Shown here in pieces: positions 1 through 9,648 of a stretch of DNA of 64,000 nt. How positions within the stretch are numbered: position 1 is the stretch's first letter; each line of letters opens with the position of its first letter. The position numbers and the translations under genes are program-made. The stretch spans positions 1 through 64,000 of the forward strand of contig DHMR01000036.1 of the NCBI GenBank assembly GCA_002405875.1, in the 5' to 3' direction. The stretch is from a bacterium UBA4637 (lineage in GTDB: Bacteria > Bacteroidota > Bacteroidia > Bacteroidales > Bacteroidaceae). Under the pieces are notes generated by a model. It had not been told where the DNA came from. It saw nothing but the letters and a program-made list of their open reading frames with translations, and ran no database searches.

Positions 1-1145
1 TACTTAACCTCGATGGTCTCCCATGGGTCTTCCTTCAACTGCTTGATACCAAGGCTCATCTTACGCTCAGCGCGGTCGAGTGTCAAGATGACAGCCTCAA
101 CCTCGTCACCTACCTTCAAGAAGTCCTGGGCAGAACGCAAGTGCTGGCTCCAAGACATCTCAGAAACGTGGATAAGACCCTCAACACCAGGAGCGATCTC
201 TACGAATGCACCGTAGTCAGCCATAACGACTACCTTGCCCTTCACGTGGTCGCCAACCTTCAAGTTTGGATCGAGAGCATCCCATGGGTGTGGAGTCAAC
301 TGCTTCAAGCCGAGGGCGATACGCTTCTTCTCCTCGTCGAAGTCGAGGATAACAACGTTGATCTTCTGGTCGAGAGATACAACCTCGTGTGGATCGCTTA
401 CGCGGCCCCAAGAGAGGTCTGTGATGTGGATCAATCCGTCTACGCCGCCGAGGTCAACGAATACACCGTAAGAAGTGATGTTCTTAACAGTACCTTCGAG
501 AATCTGACCTTTCTCAAGCTTGCCGATGATCTCTTTACGCTGCTGCTCCAACTCCTGCTCGATGAGAGCCTTGTGGGAAACAACAACATTGCGGAACTCC
601 TGGTTGATCTTGACAACCTTGAACTCCATAGTCTTGCCTACGAAGATGTCGTAGTCGCGTATAGGGTGAACGTCGATCTGGCTTCCTGGCAAGAAAGCTT
701 CGATACCGAAAACGTCAACGATCATACCGCCCTTTGTGCGGCACTTGATGTAACCCTGGATAACTTCCTCGTTCTCAAGAGCTGCGTTAACACGCTCCCA
801 AGACTTGCTCAAGCGAGCCTTCTTGTGAGAAAGAACCAACTGGCCCTTTGTATCCTCTTGGTTTTCTACATAAACCTCAACCTTGTCACCTACCTTCAAG
901 TCTGGGTTGTAACGGAATTCAGAAGCTGGGATGATACCGTCGCTCTTGTAACCGATGTTTACGATAACCTCTTTCTTGTCGATTGAGATTACTGTACCCT
1001 CTACAACCTGATGCTCAGTTACTTTGTTAAGGGTTTCGTCATAGGCCTTCTCGAGGTCCTCTTTGCTGACGTTTGCGCTGCCACCATTTTCAAACTCGTC
1101 CCAATTGAAGTCGTCCAATGGCTTTACGTTCTTTAAATCTGTCAT
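1..1145 (-). CDS. rpsA: 30S ribosomal protein S1, partial (3' end beyond window)
   Basis: Ribosomal protein S1 binds mRNA on the 30S subunit and helps translation start. Reading leftward from an ATG at 1143-1145 gives about 381 residues without a stop, so the C-terminus lies outside the window. After an acidic N-terminal segment there are repeated S1 (OB-fold) RNA-binding domains; clear repeats include GTVKNITSYGVFVDLGG followed by GLIHITDLSWG, and GKVVVMADYGAFVEIAPG followed by GLIHVSEMSWS. The gene has its own promoter (-7 box at 1210-1217) and a leader of about 60 nt. Identification is secure; the number of S1 domains cannot be given from this fragment. Confidence 0.97.
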   Translation of the reverse strand, partial: MTDLKNVKPLDDFNWDEFENGGSANVSKEDLEKAYDETLNKVTEHQVVEGTVISIDKKEVIVNIGYKSDGIIPASEFRYNPDLKVGDKVEVYVENQEDTKGQLVLSHKKARLSKSWERVNAALENEEVIQGYIKCRTKGGMIVDVFGIEAFLPGSQIDVHPIRDYDIFVGKTMEFKVVKINQEFRNVVVSHKALIEQELEQQRKEIIGKLEKGQILEGTVKNITSYGVFVDLGGVDGLIHITDLSWGRVSDPHEVVSLDQKINVVILDFDEEKKRIALGLKQLTPHPWDALDPNLKVGDHVKGKVVVMADYGAFVEIAPGVEGLIHVSEMSWSQHLRSAQDFLKVGDEVEAVILTLDRAERKMSLGIKQLKEDPWETIEVK

Positions 1146-1209
1146 AAAAATTAAATAAAAAATTAAAATTAATAAAGTTAGACTTTATGTGAATTATATA
1201 AATCGGGCG

Positions 1210-1217
1210 CAAAATTA
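1210..1217 (-). promoter_or_regulatory. rpsA promoter -7 box (TAATTTTG)
   Basis: On the minus strand TAATTTTG matches the Bacteroidota TAnnTTTG -7 box. Transcription would start near 1203, giving a leader of about 60 nt. No convincing -33 TTTG was found at the usual spacing. Confidence 0.6.
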
Positions 1218-1412
1218 CATATTTTTCTTGATATGACCTAATTGAGAAACCTCTTAGAAGAATTATTTATTATTTATTAACTAAAAAGACGTTTCTTGAA
1301 TGAGAAATAGTTCTTTATACCTTATTATTATATATTGCAACTTGGTGACTTGGAAATGCTTCTGTTCTGGATGTCAGCTCTTGTTGTAGAGGTGAATTTA
1401 CCAAAAAATATA

Positions 1413-1451
1413 AAAAAGCCCATGTGGATTTGTCCGTATGGGCTTTTTTTC
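1413..1451 (+). terminator. Intrinsic terminator hairpin
   Basis: The arms AAAAAGCCCAT and ATGGGCTTTTT enclose a loop of about 13 nt and run into a T tract. It lies between the divergent rpsA and ABC-F genes and directly overlaps the ABC-F promoter region. The rest of the 1146-1537 gap holds the two promoters and AT-rich DNA; I see nothing else in it. Confidence 0.7.
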
Positions 1452-1460
1452 TTAACTTTG
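1429..1460 (+). promoter_or_regulatory. Promoter of the ABC-F gene (TTTG-N20-TAACTTTG)
   Basis: TTTG at 1429-1432 and TAACTTTG at 1453-1460 are separated by exactly 20 nt, a full match to the Bacteroidota housekeeping promoter. Transcription should start near 1467, about 70 nt before the ATG at 1538. Confidence 0.75.
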
Positions 1461-1537
1461 CACTCCATATTAAGGAACTAAACGTTTAGATTGGCATTGG
1501 ATATTCGTCCAATTGCAGTAGATAAGTATTCAAAATA

Positions 1538-3508
1538 ATGATATCAGTTGAAGGTTTAAAGGTGGAATTCGGTGTGAAGCCGCTGTTCCACGATGTGAGT
1601 TTCGTCATCAATGACAGGGACCGTATTGCTCTTGTGGGCAAGAATGGTGCCGGTAAGTCGACCATGCTTAAGATTCTTTGTGGCTTGCAGAAGCCTACGT
1701 CAGGCGTGGTGGCTGTGCCGAATGATACGACCATCGGTTACTTGCCACAGGTGATGAAACTTCAGGACGATACTACCGTCAAGGAGGAGACCCGCAAAGC
1801 TTTCGCCCACAATACGGAGATGAAGGCCAAACTCGACAAGATGCAGCAGGAGATGGCTGATCGCACGGACTATGAGAGCGAGGCGTATGCGCAACTTGTC
1901 GAAAAGTTTACCCAGGAACATGAGCGTTACATGATGATGGGAGGTGAGAACTATGAGGCTGAGATAGAGCGTACGCTTACTGGACTAGGTTTCACCCGAG
2001 AGGATTTCGACCGACCTACCAAGGAATTCTCGGGAGGTTGGCGTATGCGTATCGAGTTGGCGAAAATCTTGTTGCAGAAGCCAGATGTGCTTTTGCTCGA
2101 TGAGCCTACCAACCACCTCGACATCGAGAGTATCCAATGGTTGGAACAATTCTTGGCTCAAAGTGCCAAGGCGGTGGTCTTGGTGAGCCACGACCGTGCC
2201 TTTATTAATAATGTGACCAACCGTACCCTGGAAATCACCTGCGGACGGGTAGAGGACTATAAAGTAAAGTATGACCAATACGTGGCGCTCCGTCAGGAAC
2301 GTCGCGAACAACAGTTGAGGGCTTACGAGAACCAACAGAAGGAAATCGCTGACATCAAGGACTTTATAGAGCGTTTCCGCTACAAGCCGACCAAGGCTGT
2401 GCAGGTTCAGAGCCGCATCAAACAGTTGGAAAAAATCGTACCGATCGAAGTTGACGAGGTGGACAACAAACAGATGCATCTGAAGTTTCCTCCTTGCCTT
2501 CGTAGCGGCGACTATCCAGTGATTTGCGATGATGTGCGCAAGGACTATGGCGACCACACGGTCTTCGACCATGTCACCTTGACCATCAAGCGTGGTGAGA
2601 AAGTAGCCTTCGTCGGCAAGAACGGCGAGGGTAAGTCTACGCTCGTGAAATGTATCATGGGCGAGATTCCTTTTACCGGTATCTTGAAGATTGGGCATAA
2701 CGTGCAGATTGGCTATTTTGCGCAGAACCAGGCTCAGTTGCTCGATGAGAACCTCACGATTTACGATACCATCGACCGGGTGGCGACGGGCGAGATGCGC
2801 CTCAAAATCAATGATCTTCTGGGTGCCTTCATGTTTGGAGGCGAGACATCCGAAAAATATGTGAAGGTGCTGAGTGGTGGAGAACGGAGTCGCTTGGCGA
2901 TGATCAAGCTCTTGCTGGAACCGGTCAATCTGTTGATTCTCGATGAGCCTACCAACCACCTGGACATGCAGTCGAAGGATGTGCTCAAGGAGGCTATCAA
3001 GGCTTTTGATGGCACGGCTATCATCGTTAGCCACGACCGTGAGTTCCTGGACGGATTGGTCGACAAGGTCTATGAGTTCGGTGGCGGCAAGGTGCGTGAG
3101 CATCTGGGAGGTATCTACGACTACCTGCGTGCCCACAATGCCGATTCCATCCATGCAGCCTTGAATAGTGCGCAAGCGGTCTCTACTCAGACCTCCCAGC
3201 AGACAAGTTCCAGCAGTTCAGCCCAGGTCGAGCCAGTCTCTCAGCCTGCCACGGGAAAACAAAGCTATGCCGAGCATAAGGAGCAGCAGAAGAAAATCCG
3301 CAAGGCGGAGAAAGCGGTCAAGGACTGTGAACAGCGTATCGAAAAGTTGGAAAAACGCAAGAAGGAAATCGACGACCTGCTGATGAAGCCGGAGAATGCT
3401 ACCAATATGGAGCTCGTCACCGAATATACTTCTTTGATGAAGAAATTGGACGAGGAAAACGACAACTGGCTCGTGCTATCCGAAGAGTTGGAGGAAGTGA
3501 GCAAGTAG
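1538..3508 (+). CDS. ABC-F family ATPase (ribosome-associated, Uup/EttA-like)
   Basis: Soluble protein of 656 aa with two ABC ATPase domains and no membrane segments, the ABC-F architecture. These proteins bind the ribosomal E site and relieve stalls or, in some subfamilies, protect against antibiotics. Walker A motifs are GKNGAGKST (about residues 34-42) and GKNGEGKST; signatures are FSGGW and LSGGE; both Walker B regions read LLLDEPTNHLD or LILDEPTNHLD. A charged linker joins the domains. After the second domain comes a Ser/Gln-rich linker (about residues 550-575) and a C-terminal coiled coil like the Uup-type C-terminal domain. The coiled coil favours a housekeeping Uup/YdiF-like role over resistance, but that is inference. 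Confidence 0.9.
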   Translation: MISVEGLKVEFGVKPLFHDVSFVINDRDRIALVGKNGAGKSTMLKILCGLQKPTSGVVAVPNDTTIGYLPQVMKLQDDTTVKEETRKAFAHNTEMKAKLDKMQQEMADRTDYESEAYAQLVEKFTQEHERYMMMGGENYEAEIERTLTGLGFTREDFDRPTKEFSGGWRMRIELAKILLQKPDVLLLDEPTNHLDIESIQWLEQFLAQSAKAVVLVSHDRAFINNVTNRTLEITCGRVEDYKVKYDQYVALRQERREQQLRAYENQQKEIADIKDFIERFRYKPTKAVQVQSRIKQLEKIVPIEVDEVDNKQMHLKFPPCLRSGDYPVICDDVRKDYGDHTVFDHVTLTIKRGEKVAFVGKNGEGKSTLVKCIMGEIPFTGILKIGHNVQIGYFAQNQAQLLDENLTIYDTIDRVATGEMRLKINDLLGAFMFGGETSEKYVKVLSGGERSRLAMIKLLLEPVNLLILDEPTNHLDMQSKDVLKEAIKAFDGTAIIVSHDREFLDGLVDKVYEFGGGKVREHLGGIYDYLRAHNADSIHAALNSAQAVSTQTSQQTSSSSSAQVEPVSQPATGKQSYAEHKEQQKKIRKAEKAVKDCEQRIEKLEKRKKEIDDLLMKPENATNMELVTEYTSLMKKLDEENDNWLVLSEELEEVSK

Positions 3509-3589
3509 TGGCAGCCAAAGGTGAGTCATGTTCTTTTAGGTGTCATATTCATCAATTTGATTTTTAGTAGTATTTAAATATAAAGCAAA

Positions 3590-5623
3590 ATGAACATCAA
3601 AATGATTCTTCCGATGATGATGTTGGCAGCTATGCCTCTCGGCGTGGATGCACAAAACAAATCGGGACTTGTCATGGAAAACCTTGACAAGACAGTGAGT
3701 CCTGCAACCGACTTCTATCAGTTTGCTACCGGTGGATGGCAGAAAAACCATCCACTCCCAGCTGCTTACAGTCGCTATGGTAGTTTCGACCAGTTGCAGG
3801 AAGACAACAACAAACGTATCAACAGTATCTTGTCCGAGCTTCAGAAGAAGTCTTACAAGCAAGGAACCATTGAGCAGAAGCTCTCTGACTTCTACAAGCA
3901 GGCTCTCGACGTGGATGCTCGCAACAAGGCTGGCATCGCCCCAGTGAAGCCATTGCTCGACGAGATTTCTGCCGCTTCAACCAAGGCAGACCTCTTGAAG
4001 TTGCAGGTCAAGTATGCCATGCAAGGTTTGGGCGTAGGTTTCGGCACAGGTTTTGGCGCCGATGAGAAGAACGTCACCATGAACATTTACAACGTGATGC
4101 AGGGTGGCTTGACTTTGGGCTCCAAGGACTATTACATGAACAATGATGCCGCTACCGTGGCCATCCGTGAGGCTTATAAAAAGTATATCGCCCAGATGTT
4201 CCAACTCTATGGCTTCTCAGCCGCAGATGCAGCCAAAAAAGCTAAGGCTGTGTTCTTGCACGAGACCAGCCTGGCTGCGATTTCCAAGAGCCGCACCGAA
4301 CTTCGTGATCCTCAGGCCAACTACAACAAGATGACCTTGAAGCAGTTCCAGGAGAACTATCCTAACATTCCGTTGGAGGCTTTGGCCAACGGCGAGGGTG
4401 TCAAGAGTGAGTATATCCAGGAGATCATCGTGGGGCAGCCTGCGTTCATGGCGGGTTACGACAAGATTACCGCAGCCGAGGATGCCGAGACCTTGAAGGC
4501 ATTGATGGAGTGGGATGTCATTCAGAGCTCTTGTGCTTACTTGACCGACGAAATCCGTGAGGCTAACTTCGACTTCTTCGGCAAGACCATGAGTGGTCGT
4601 AAGGAGGACTATCCTCTCTGGAAACGTGCAACCAACCAGGTTCAGGCTCAGATGGGTGCGGCTCTCGGACGCATGTATTGCAAGAAGTATTTCCCAGAGT
4701 CTTCCAAGAAGATGATGGAGACATTGGTGAAGAATCTTCAGGCCAGTCTCGGCCAGCGCATCGACGCCCAGACTTGGATGAGCGATACAACCAAGGCTGC
4801 CGCTCACGAGAAGCTGAGCAAGTTCTATGTGAAGATCGGTTACCCAAACAAGTGGACTGACTATAGCAAGCTTACCATCGACCCAAGCAAGAGCTTCTAC
4901 GAGAATGTAATGGCTTGCCGCAAGTTCCGCAATGACAAGGAAATCGCTGACAAGGCGGGTAAACCAGTGGATAAAGATGAGTGGTTCATGACTCCTCAGA
5001 CCGTGAACGCTTATTACAATCCTACCACCAATGAGATTTGCTTCCCTGCAGGTATCCTCCAGTATCCGTTCTTCGATGCCAAGGCTGACGAGGCATTCAA
5101 CTATGGTGCCATCGGTGTGGTTATTGGCCACGAGATGACCCATGGATTTGACGACCAGGGTCGTCAGTATGACGCCAGTGGTAACTTGAAGGACTGGTGG
5201 ACAGCCAGTGATGCGGCAGGTTTCAACCAGCGTGCCGATCTCTATGCCAATTTCTTCAGCAACATCAAGGTGCTGCCAGACTTGAACGCCAACGGCCGTT
5301 TCACCCTTGGTGAGAACTTGGCTGACCACGGAGGTTTGATGGTGGCCTACAATGCCTTCAAGAATGCGACAGCCAAGAAGCCCCTGAAGAACAAGGACGG
5401 CTTCACGCCAGAGCAGCGTTTCTTCCTTGCCTACGCAGGTGTATGGGGGCAGAATATCACAGAGAAGGAAATTCGCAACCGTGTGAAGAACGATCCTCAT
5501 GCTCTCGGTGAGTGGCGTGTGAACGGCGCTCTCCCTCACATCAACGCATGGTATGAGGCATTTGGTGTCAAGAAGGGTGACAAGATGTTTATCCCTGAGT
5601 CAGAGCGCTTGCAGCTTTGGTAA
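3590..5623 (+). CDS. M13 family zinc metallopeptidase (neprilysin/PepO-like)
   Basis: Secreted or periplasmic endopeptidase of 677 aa. It starts with a signal peptide (hydrophobic residues 4-20, ending near DAQ). The M13 zinc site is present: GHEMTHGFDDQGRQYD, with the HExxH histidines at residues 514 and 518, and GENLADHGG carrying the third ligand Glu575 and Asp579. The N-terminal M13 domain covers about residues 30-420. The family cuts peptides of up to roughly 40 residues; the substrate here is unknown. The protein ends in Trp, as M13 enzymes usually do. No convincing -7 box lies in the 81-nt gap behind the ABC-F gene, so read-through from it is possible. Confidence 0.93.
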   Translation: MNIKMILPMMMLAAMPLGVDAQNKSGLVMENLDKTVSPATDFYQFATGGWQKNHPLPAAYSRYGSFDQLQEDNNKRINSILSELQKKSYKQGTIEQKLSDFYKQALDVDARNKAGIAPVKPLLDEISAASTKADLLKLQVKYAMQGLGVGFGTGFGADEKNVTMNIYNVMQGGLTLGSKDYYMNNDAATVAIREAYKKYIAQMFQLYGFSAADAAKKAKAVFLHETSLAAISKSRTELRDPQANYNKMTLKQFQENYPNIPLEALANGEGVKSEYIQEIIVGQPAFMAGYDKITAAEDAETLKALMEWDVIQSSCAYLTDEIREANFDFFGKTMSGRKEDYPLWKRATNQVQAQMGAALGRMYCKKYFPESSKKMMETLVKNLQASLGQRIDAQTWMSDTTKAAAHEKLSKFYVKIGYPNKWTDYSKLTIDPSKSFYENVMACRKFRNDKEIADKAGKPVDKDEWFMTPQTVNAYYNPTTNEICFPAGILQYPFFDAKADEAFNYGAIGVVIGHEMTHGFDDQGRQYDASGNLKDWWTASDAAGFNQRADLYANFFSNIKVLPDLNANGRFTLGENLADHGGLMVAYNAFKNATAKKPLKNKDGFTPEQRFFLAYAGVWGQNITEKEIRNRVKNDPHALGEWRVNGALPHINAWYEAFGVKKGDKMFIPESERLQLW

Positions 5624-5681
5624 AAACAAAGGACGATAATTTCTAGGTAATTCTCCTTTAATTATCGCAAATATTATTAAT

Positions 5682-5719
5682 AAAAAGGATGTCAAAAGAG
5701 ATTTTTGGCATCCTTTTTT
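5682..5719 (+). terminator. Intrinsic terminator after the M13 peptidase
   Basis: The arms AAAAAGGATG and CATCCTTTTTT form a stable hairpin with a T tract, 60 nt past the peptidase stop and just before the metA promoter. Confidence 0.75.
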
Positions 5720-5740
5720 CGTTATGTCGCCGAAAAAGTG

Positions 5741-5748
5741 TATCTTTG
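5741..5748 (+). promoter_or_regulatory. metA promoter -7 box (TATCTTTG)
   Basis: TATCTTTG lies 28 nt before the metA ATG. The leader is thus only about 20 nt, too short for a SAM riboswitch, so control of this gene by methionine would have to act otherwise. Confidence 0.65.
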
Positions 5749-5775
5749 CACAAAAAATAAAGAAAGGATTTACAA

Positions 5776-6693
5776 ATGCCGTTAAGATTACCAGATAAAT
5801 TGCCAGCCATCGAGCTGCTGAAGCATGAGAATATCTTCGTGATGGACGAGAGTCGGGCGCATAACCAGGAGATTCGTCCGCTTAAGATTGTGATTCTCAA
5901 TTTGATGCCTCTTAAGATAACAACCGAGACCGACTTGGTGCGCTTGTTGTCCAATACTCCTTTGCAGTTGGAGGTGTACTTCATGAAGTTGAAGAGTCAT
6001 ACTCCTAAGAACACACCGATAGAGCACATGATGATGTTCTATAAGGACTTTGCGGAACTTTCCAAGCAGAAGTTTGATGGTATGATTGTGACGGGTGCTC
6101 CCATCGAGACGATGAACTACGAGGATGTGGAGTATTGGCCAGAGATCATGCGGATTTTTGACTGGGCTCGTACGCATGTCACCTCTACCTTGTATATTTG
6201 TTGGGGTGCCCAGGCTGGTTTGTATCATTTCTATGGAGTACCTAAGTACCCACTGAAGAAGAAAATGTTTGGTATCTTCCAGCAGAAGCCTCTCGACCCA
6301 TCGCAGCCCATCTTCCGTGGCTTCGACGATTGGTTCGCCATGCCTCATAGTCGCCACACCGAAGTTCGCCGTGAGGATATCGAGAAGGTTCCAGGACTGG
6401 ACATACTTGCCGAGTCGCCAGAGAGCGGCGTGAGCATCGTGATGGCTCGTGGCGGTCGAGAGTTCTTCGTCACGGGACACTTGGAATATGCCCCAAATAC
6501 GCTGGACAAGGAGTACAAGCGAGACATGGGCAAGCGTGATGATGTGGACTTGCCAAAGAATTACTATTATCATGATGATCCCAACGAGGAGCCTGTCGTG
6601 ACATGGCGTGCCCATGCCAACCTCTTCTATAACAATTGGATCAACTATTACGTTTATCAAGAGACTCCTTACAATATCGACGACATCAAGTAA
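5776..6693 (+). CDS. metA: Homoserine O-acyltransferase MetA; predicted acetyl-CoA-specific
   Basis: Acylates homoserine in the first committed step of methionine synthesis. The 305-aa length and motifs fit the MetA family: nucleophile Cys142 in YICWGAQAG, and His235 and Glu237 in GHLEYAP. Residue 111 is Glu (GAPIETMNYEDVEYW). In studied MetA enzymes Glu111 goes with acetyl-CoA and Gly111 (as in E. coli) with succinyl-CoA, so this is best read as homoserine O-acetyltransferase although the family is often labelled succinyltransferase. AAAGGA precedes the ATG at a workable distance. The U32 gene follows after 36 nt and may be co-transcribed. Confidence 0.93.
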   Translation: MPLRLPDKLPAIELLKHENIFVMDESRAHNQEIRPLKIVILNLMPLKITTETDLVRLLSNTPLQLEVYFMKLKSHTPKNTPIEHMMMFYKDFAELSKQKFDGMIVTGAPIETMNYEDVEYWPEIMRIFDWARTHVTSTLYICWGAQAGLYHFYGVPKYPLKKKMFGIFQQKPLDPSQPIFRGFDDWFAMPHSRHTEVRREDIEKVPGLDILAESPESGVSIVMARGGREFFVTGHLEYAPNTLDKEYKRDMGKRDDVDLPKNYYYHDDPNEEPVVTWRAHANLFYNNWINYYVYQETPYNIDDIK

Positions 6694-6729
6694 AAAGTTA
6701 GGAGCAGAAACTTGTATTGAAGTAACTAT

Positions 6730-8715
6730 ATGAGAACATTAGAATTGTTGGCGCCTGCCAAGAATCTAGAGTGTGGTATCGCTGCCATTGACCATGGAGC
6801 GGATGCCGTATACATTGGGGCATCCAAGTTTGGCGCACGTGCCGCTGCTGGTAACTCCATAGAGGATATCAGACAGTTGTGTGACTATGCCCATCAGTTT
6901 GGTGCCAAGGTGCATGTTACCGTCAATACCATCGTCTATGATTCAGAAATCAGGGATACCTTGAGGATGATCAAGGAATTGCGAGATGCGGGTGTCGATG
7001 CCTTGCTGCTTCAAGATATGGGGGTGCTCTATGCCTTGGAAGGCAACGGCCCTTATGCAGCTGACTACAAGTGGGTTCAGGCTTTGCATTCCAGTACCCA
7101 ATGTGATACGAGAACTGCCGAGAAGGTGAAGTGGCTCCAGTCGCTTGGTTTCCATCGTGCCGTACTGGCTCGTGAACTTTCCGTTAAGGAAATTGCGGAA
7201 ATCCATGAGGCTGTGCCGGATATGGAACTTGAGGTCTTCGTGCATGGTGCCCTTTGCGTTAGTTATTCGGGTGTTTGCTATGCGTCGGAGTATTGCTTCG
7301 GTCGTTCTGCCAATCGTGGGGAGTGTGCTCAGTTTTGCCGTCTTAAATTTGATCTGCTAGATTCGAATGGACGGGAAATTGAGCAGGAACGACATCTCCT
7401 TTCGCTCAAGGATATGTGCCAGATAGACAACTTGGAATCCTTGGCGGATGCGGGGGCTTGTTCTTTCAAGATTGAGGGACGACTCAAGGATGTGAACTAT
7501 GTGAAAAACGTGGTCGCAGCCTATAGCCAACGGCTCGATGACATCTGTAGAAAGCGTCCTGGGGAGTATGAGCGTGCCTCGATAGGTAGGCCTCATTATT
7601 ACTTTGAGCCTAATTTGAAGAAAACTTTCAATCGTGGCTTCACCAACTATTTCTTGCGGGGGAGACAGATGGATATTGCGTCTTTCGATACTCCAAAGGC
7701 CATCGGGGAATATGTGGGAAAGGTAAAGGAGAAGCGTGGAAATAGTTTCAACGTGGCGAGTGTAGCTAGTTTTGCCAATGGTGATGGCTTGTGCTTCATC
7801 AATGAAGAACATGAGTTGGAAGGCTTTCGTGTGAATCGCGCCGAGGGCAATCGCCTCTTTCCTTTGAAAATGCCTCAGAATCTTCGCCCTGGCACAGCTC
7901 TCTACCGTAACAACGATGTCGCTTTCGAGAAAATCCTAGCGGGTAAAACGGCAGAACGCAGGATTCCTATCAAGATCATCTACGATCTATACGATGATGA
8001 AGGAACTGATTGCTTTTCTGCCACAGCCTATTATTGTACCGAACAGGGCATGTTTCCTTATGTCGCAGGTAAGTCTGATGATGATGACTTGGAGTTTCTG
8101 GCAGAGGAGATTGTTGCCTTCGAGCGAAATGAGGCGAAGAAACCACAGCGGGAGAATATCATCAAGCAACTGAGAAAGTTGGGTGGAACCATCTATGAAT
8201 GCAAGGAAGTGGAGATTCGTCATGAGGCGGACCGATATTTTGTTCCAAGCAGCGTACTCTCAGAGTTGCGTCATAATCTTTTGCAGGCCATTGACTTAGA
8301 ACGAGGGGTGCGAACAGGTTCTAGGGATGATGAGGTGCCTTTCTTGGAAGAATTGGCTAATACAAACGTTCAAGTTTGGCAACCGGAATATGGCAAGTTC
8401 AACTATCTTTATAATATCGCCAACCCAAGCGCCTATACTTTCTATCAAGACCATGGAATGGCAAGGCCGGGTTATGCTTATGAGATGCGCAACGGTTCAG
8501 AATGGCAACCTCGACTGGGGGATAGGCAGAGTGAGCCACTGTTGATGCAGTGCCGTCATTGCATTCGTTATTCCTTGGGCTATTGCGTCAAGCGTGGTGG
8601 ACAAAAACCAACCTGGAAGGAACCTTTGTTCTTGCAGCTTGGTGATGGTCGTAGGTTTCGTCTGGAATTTGCTTGCAACGAATGCCAGATGAATGTGTAT
8701 GCAGTTAAAAGCTAG
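6730..8715 (+). CDS. rlhA: U32 family protein, RlhA-like 23S rRNA C2501 hydroxylation factor
   Basis: At 661 aa it matches the length of E. coli RlhA (about 650 aa), a U32 protein needed for hydroxylation of C2501 in 23S rRNA; other U32 members act on tRNA. The U32 signature is clear: EVFVHGALCVSYSGVCYAS near residue 170, followed by CFGRSANRGECAQFCR with more conserved cysteines, a likely Fe-S or metal site. The C-terminal third carries another cysteine group (CRHC, YCVKRGG, CNEC). Annotated as peptidase by family name, but no proteolytic role is implied. It overlaps nothing and sits between metA and a lipoprotein gene 6 nt downstream. RlhA versus the TrhP group is inferred from length. Confidence 0.8.
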   Translation: MRTLELLAPAKNLECGIAAIDHGADAVYIGASKFGARAAAGNSIEDIRQLCDYAHQFGAKVHVTVNTIVYDSEIRDTLRMIKELRDAGVDALLLQDMGVLYALEGNGPYAADYKWVQALHSSTQCDTRTAEKVKWLQSLGFHRAVLARELSVKEIAEIHEAVPDMELEVFVHGALCVSYSGVCYASEYCFGRSANRGECAQFCRLKFDLLDSNGREIEQERHLLSLKDMCQIDNLESLADAGACSFKIEGRLKDVNYVKNVVAAYSQRLDDICRKRPGEYERASIGRPHYYFEPNLKKTFNRGFTNYFLRGRQMDIASFDTPKAIGEYVGKVKEKRGNSFNVASVASFANGDGLCFINEEHELEGFRVNRAEGNRLFPLKMPQNLRPGTALYRNNDVAFEKILAGKTAERRIPIKIIYDLYDDEGTDCFSATAYYCTEQGMFPYVAGKSDDDDLEFLAEEIVAFERNEAKKPQRENIIKQLRKLGGTIYECKEVEIRHEADRYFVPSSVLSELRHNLLQAIDLERGVRTGSRDDEVPFLEELANTNVQVWQPEYGKFNYLYNIANPSAYTFYQDHGMARPGYAYEMRNGSEWQPRLGDRQSEPLLMQCRHCIRYSLGYCVKRGGQKPTWKEPLFLQLGDGRRFRLEFACNECQMNVYAVKS

Positions 8716-8721
8716 AATGAT

Positions 8722-9648
8722 ATGGAGAAAAAGAGATTGAAGTGGATGAAGCTTTTTGTATTGCTGGGTATGGCTGTCATGCTCAGCGGTTGCTATCATC
8801 GTCATGGTGTCAAGCCTCAACATGCGGCATTGGTAGGATATAGCAACAAGCAGCTCGACTCCATCTCTTTTTCAACAACGCATCATTACACCAATAAGTT
8901 CAACTTTGTGGTATATGCCGATTCCCTGATGCTGATTCGACAGCAGCCTGAGGAATATGTGAGCCAACTGCCTATTGATTCTTTTCCGGTCAAGAAAAAC
9001 TGTTTGTTGGTGGTTTCCGACATTCGGATGATTCCGCAAGATTCCATTGATTCGGTGTGGGTTCAGTTGGCTACTGAGGATAATCAGTTTGGTTGGACGC
9101 ATGAATCGCGTATGCTCCCTAGGGTGGTGCCTGATGACCCCATTTCTTTCTTTATTATGACTTTCAGTAATGTTCACTTGCTGATATTTTTGATAATCAT
9201 AGTTTTGATATGTGTGGCCTATCTCGTAAAGAAAGTTCTGACCAAGAATGTCAAGATTGTTCATTTTAATGACATCGACTCTCCTTATCCTACAGCTTTG
9301 GCTCTGATGGTGTCTTTGTCGGCGGCCTTTTATGCTACTATTCAAACTTTTATGCCCGAGGTTTGGCGGCATTTCTATTTCCATCCTACGCTGAATCCTT
9401 TTGCTGTTCCGCGTGTACTAGGTTTTTTCTTGGCATCCGTGTGGGCGATTTTGATTTTATCCATTGCCTGTGTCGATGAAGTGAAGCATCGCATGAGCTT
9501 CGGTGAGGGGGTGCTTTATCTGGGTGGTTTGGCAGGTGTATGTGCTGTCGATTATATTGTTTTCAGTATCAGTACGTTGTATTATGTTGGCTATGTTGTC
9601 TTAATAGCTTACTTCTGGTTTGCCATTCGAGCCTATTTGCGAAAATAA
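8722..9648 (+). CDS. Predicted membrane-anchored lipoprotein, unknown function
   Basis: 308 aa, not recognised as a named family. It has a lipoprotein signal with lipobox LSGC (Cys near residue 24), then a roughly 110-residue exported region, a membrane helix at about 150-170 (LLIFLIIIVLICVAYLV), a short loop, and three or four further hydrophobic helices to the C-terminus. A lipidated N-terminus combined with a multi-helix C-terminal half is unusual. It begins 6 nt after the U32 gene and is probably in the same transcript. The stop codon lies inside a 23-nt tandem duplication (9634-9679). Confidence 0.75.
   Translation: MEKKRLKWMKLFVLLGMAVMLSGCYHRHGVKPQHAALVGYSNKQLDSISFSTTHHYTNKFNFVVYADSLMLIRQQPEEYVSQLPIDSFPVKKNCLLVVSDIRMIPQDSIDSVWVQLATEDNQFGWTHESRMLPRVVPDDPISFFIMTFSNVHLLIFLIIIVLICVAYLVKKVLTKNVKIVHFNDIDSPYPTALALMVSLSAAFYATIQTFMPEVWRHFYFHPTLNPFAVPRVLGFFLASVWAILILSIACVDEVKHRMSFGEGVLYLGGLAGVCAVDYIVFSISTLYYVGYVVLIAYFWFAIRAYLRK

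Noticed and set aside
1985..3175. A 396-codon open frame on the minus strand inside the ABC-F gene
   Set aside because: It is the complement of a strongly coding plus-strand gene with conserved motifs; its translation shows no domain and the long frame follows from codon bias.
4217..5539. A 440-codon minus-strand frame inside the M13 peptidase gene
   Set aside because: Antisense shadow of a clear enzyme gene; no recognisable motif or promoter.
5720..5775. SAM riboswitch ahead of metA
   Set aside because: The promoter lies 28 nt before the start, so the leader is far too short.
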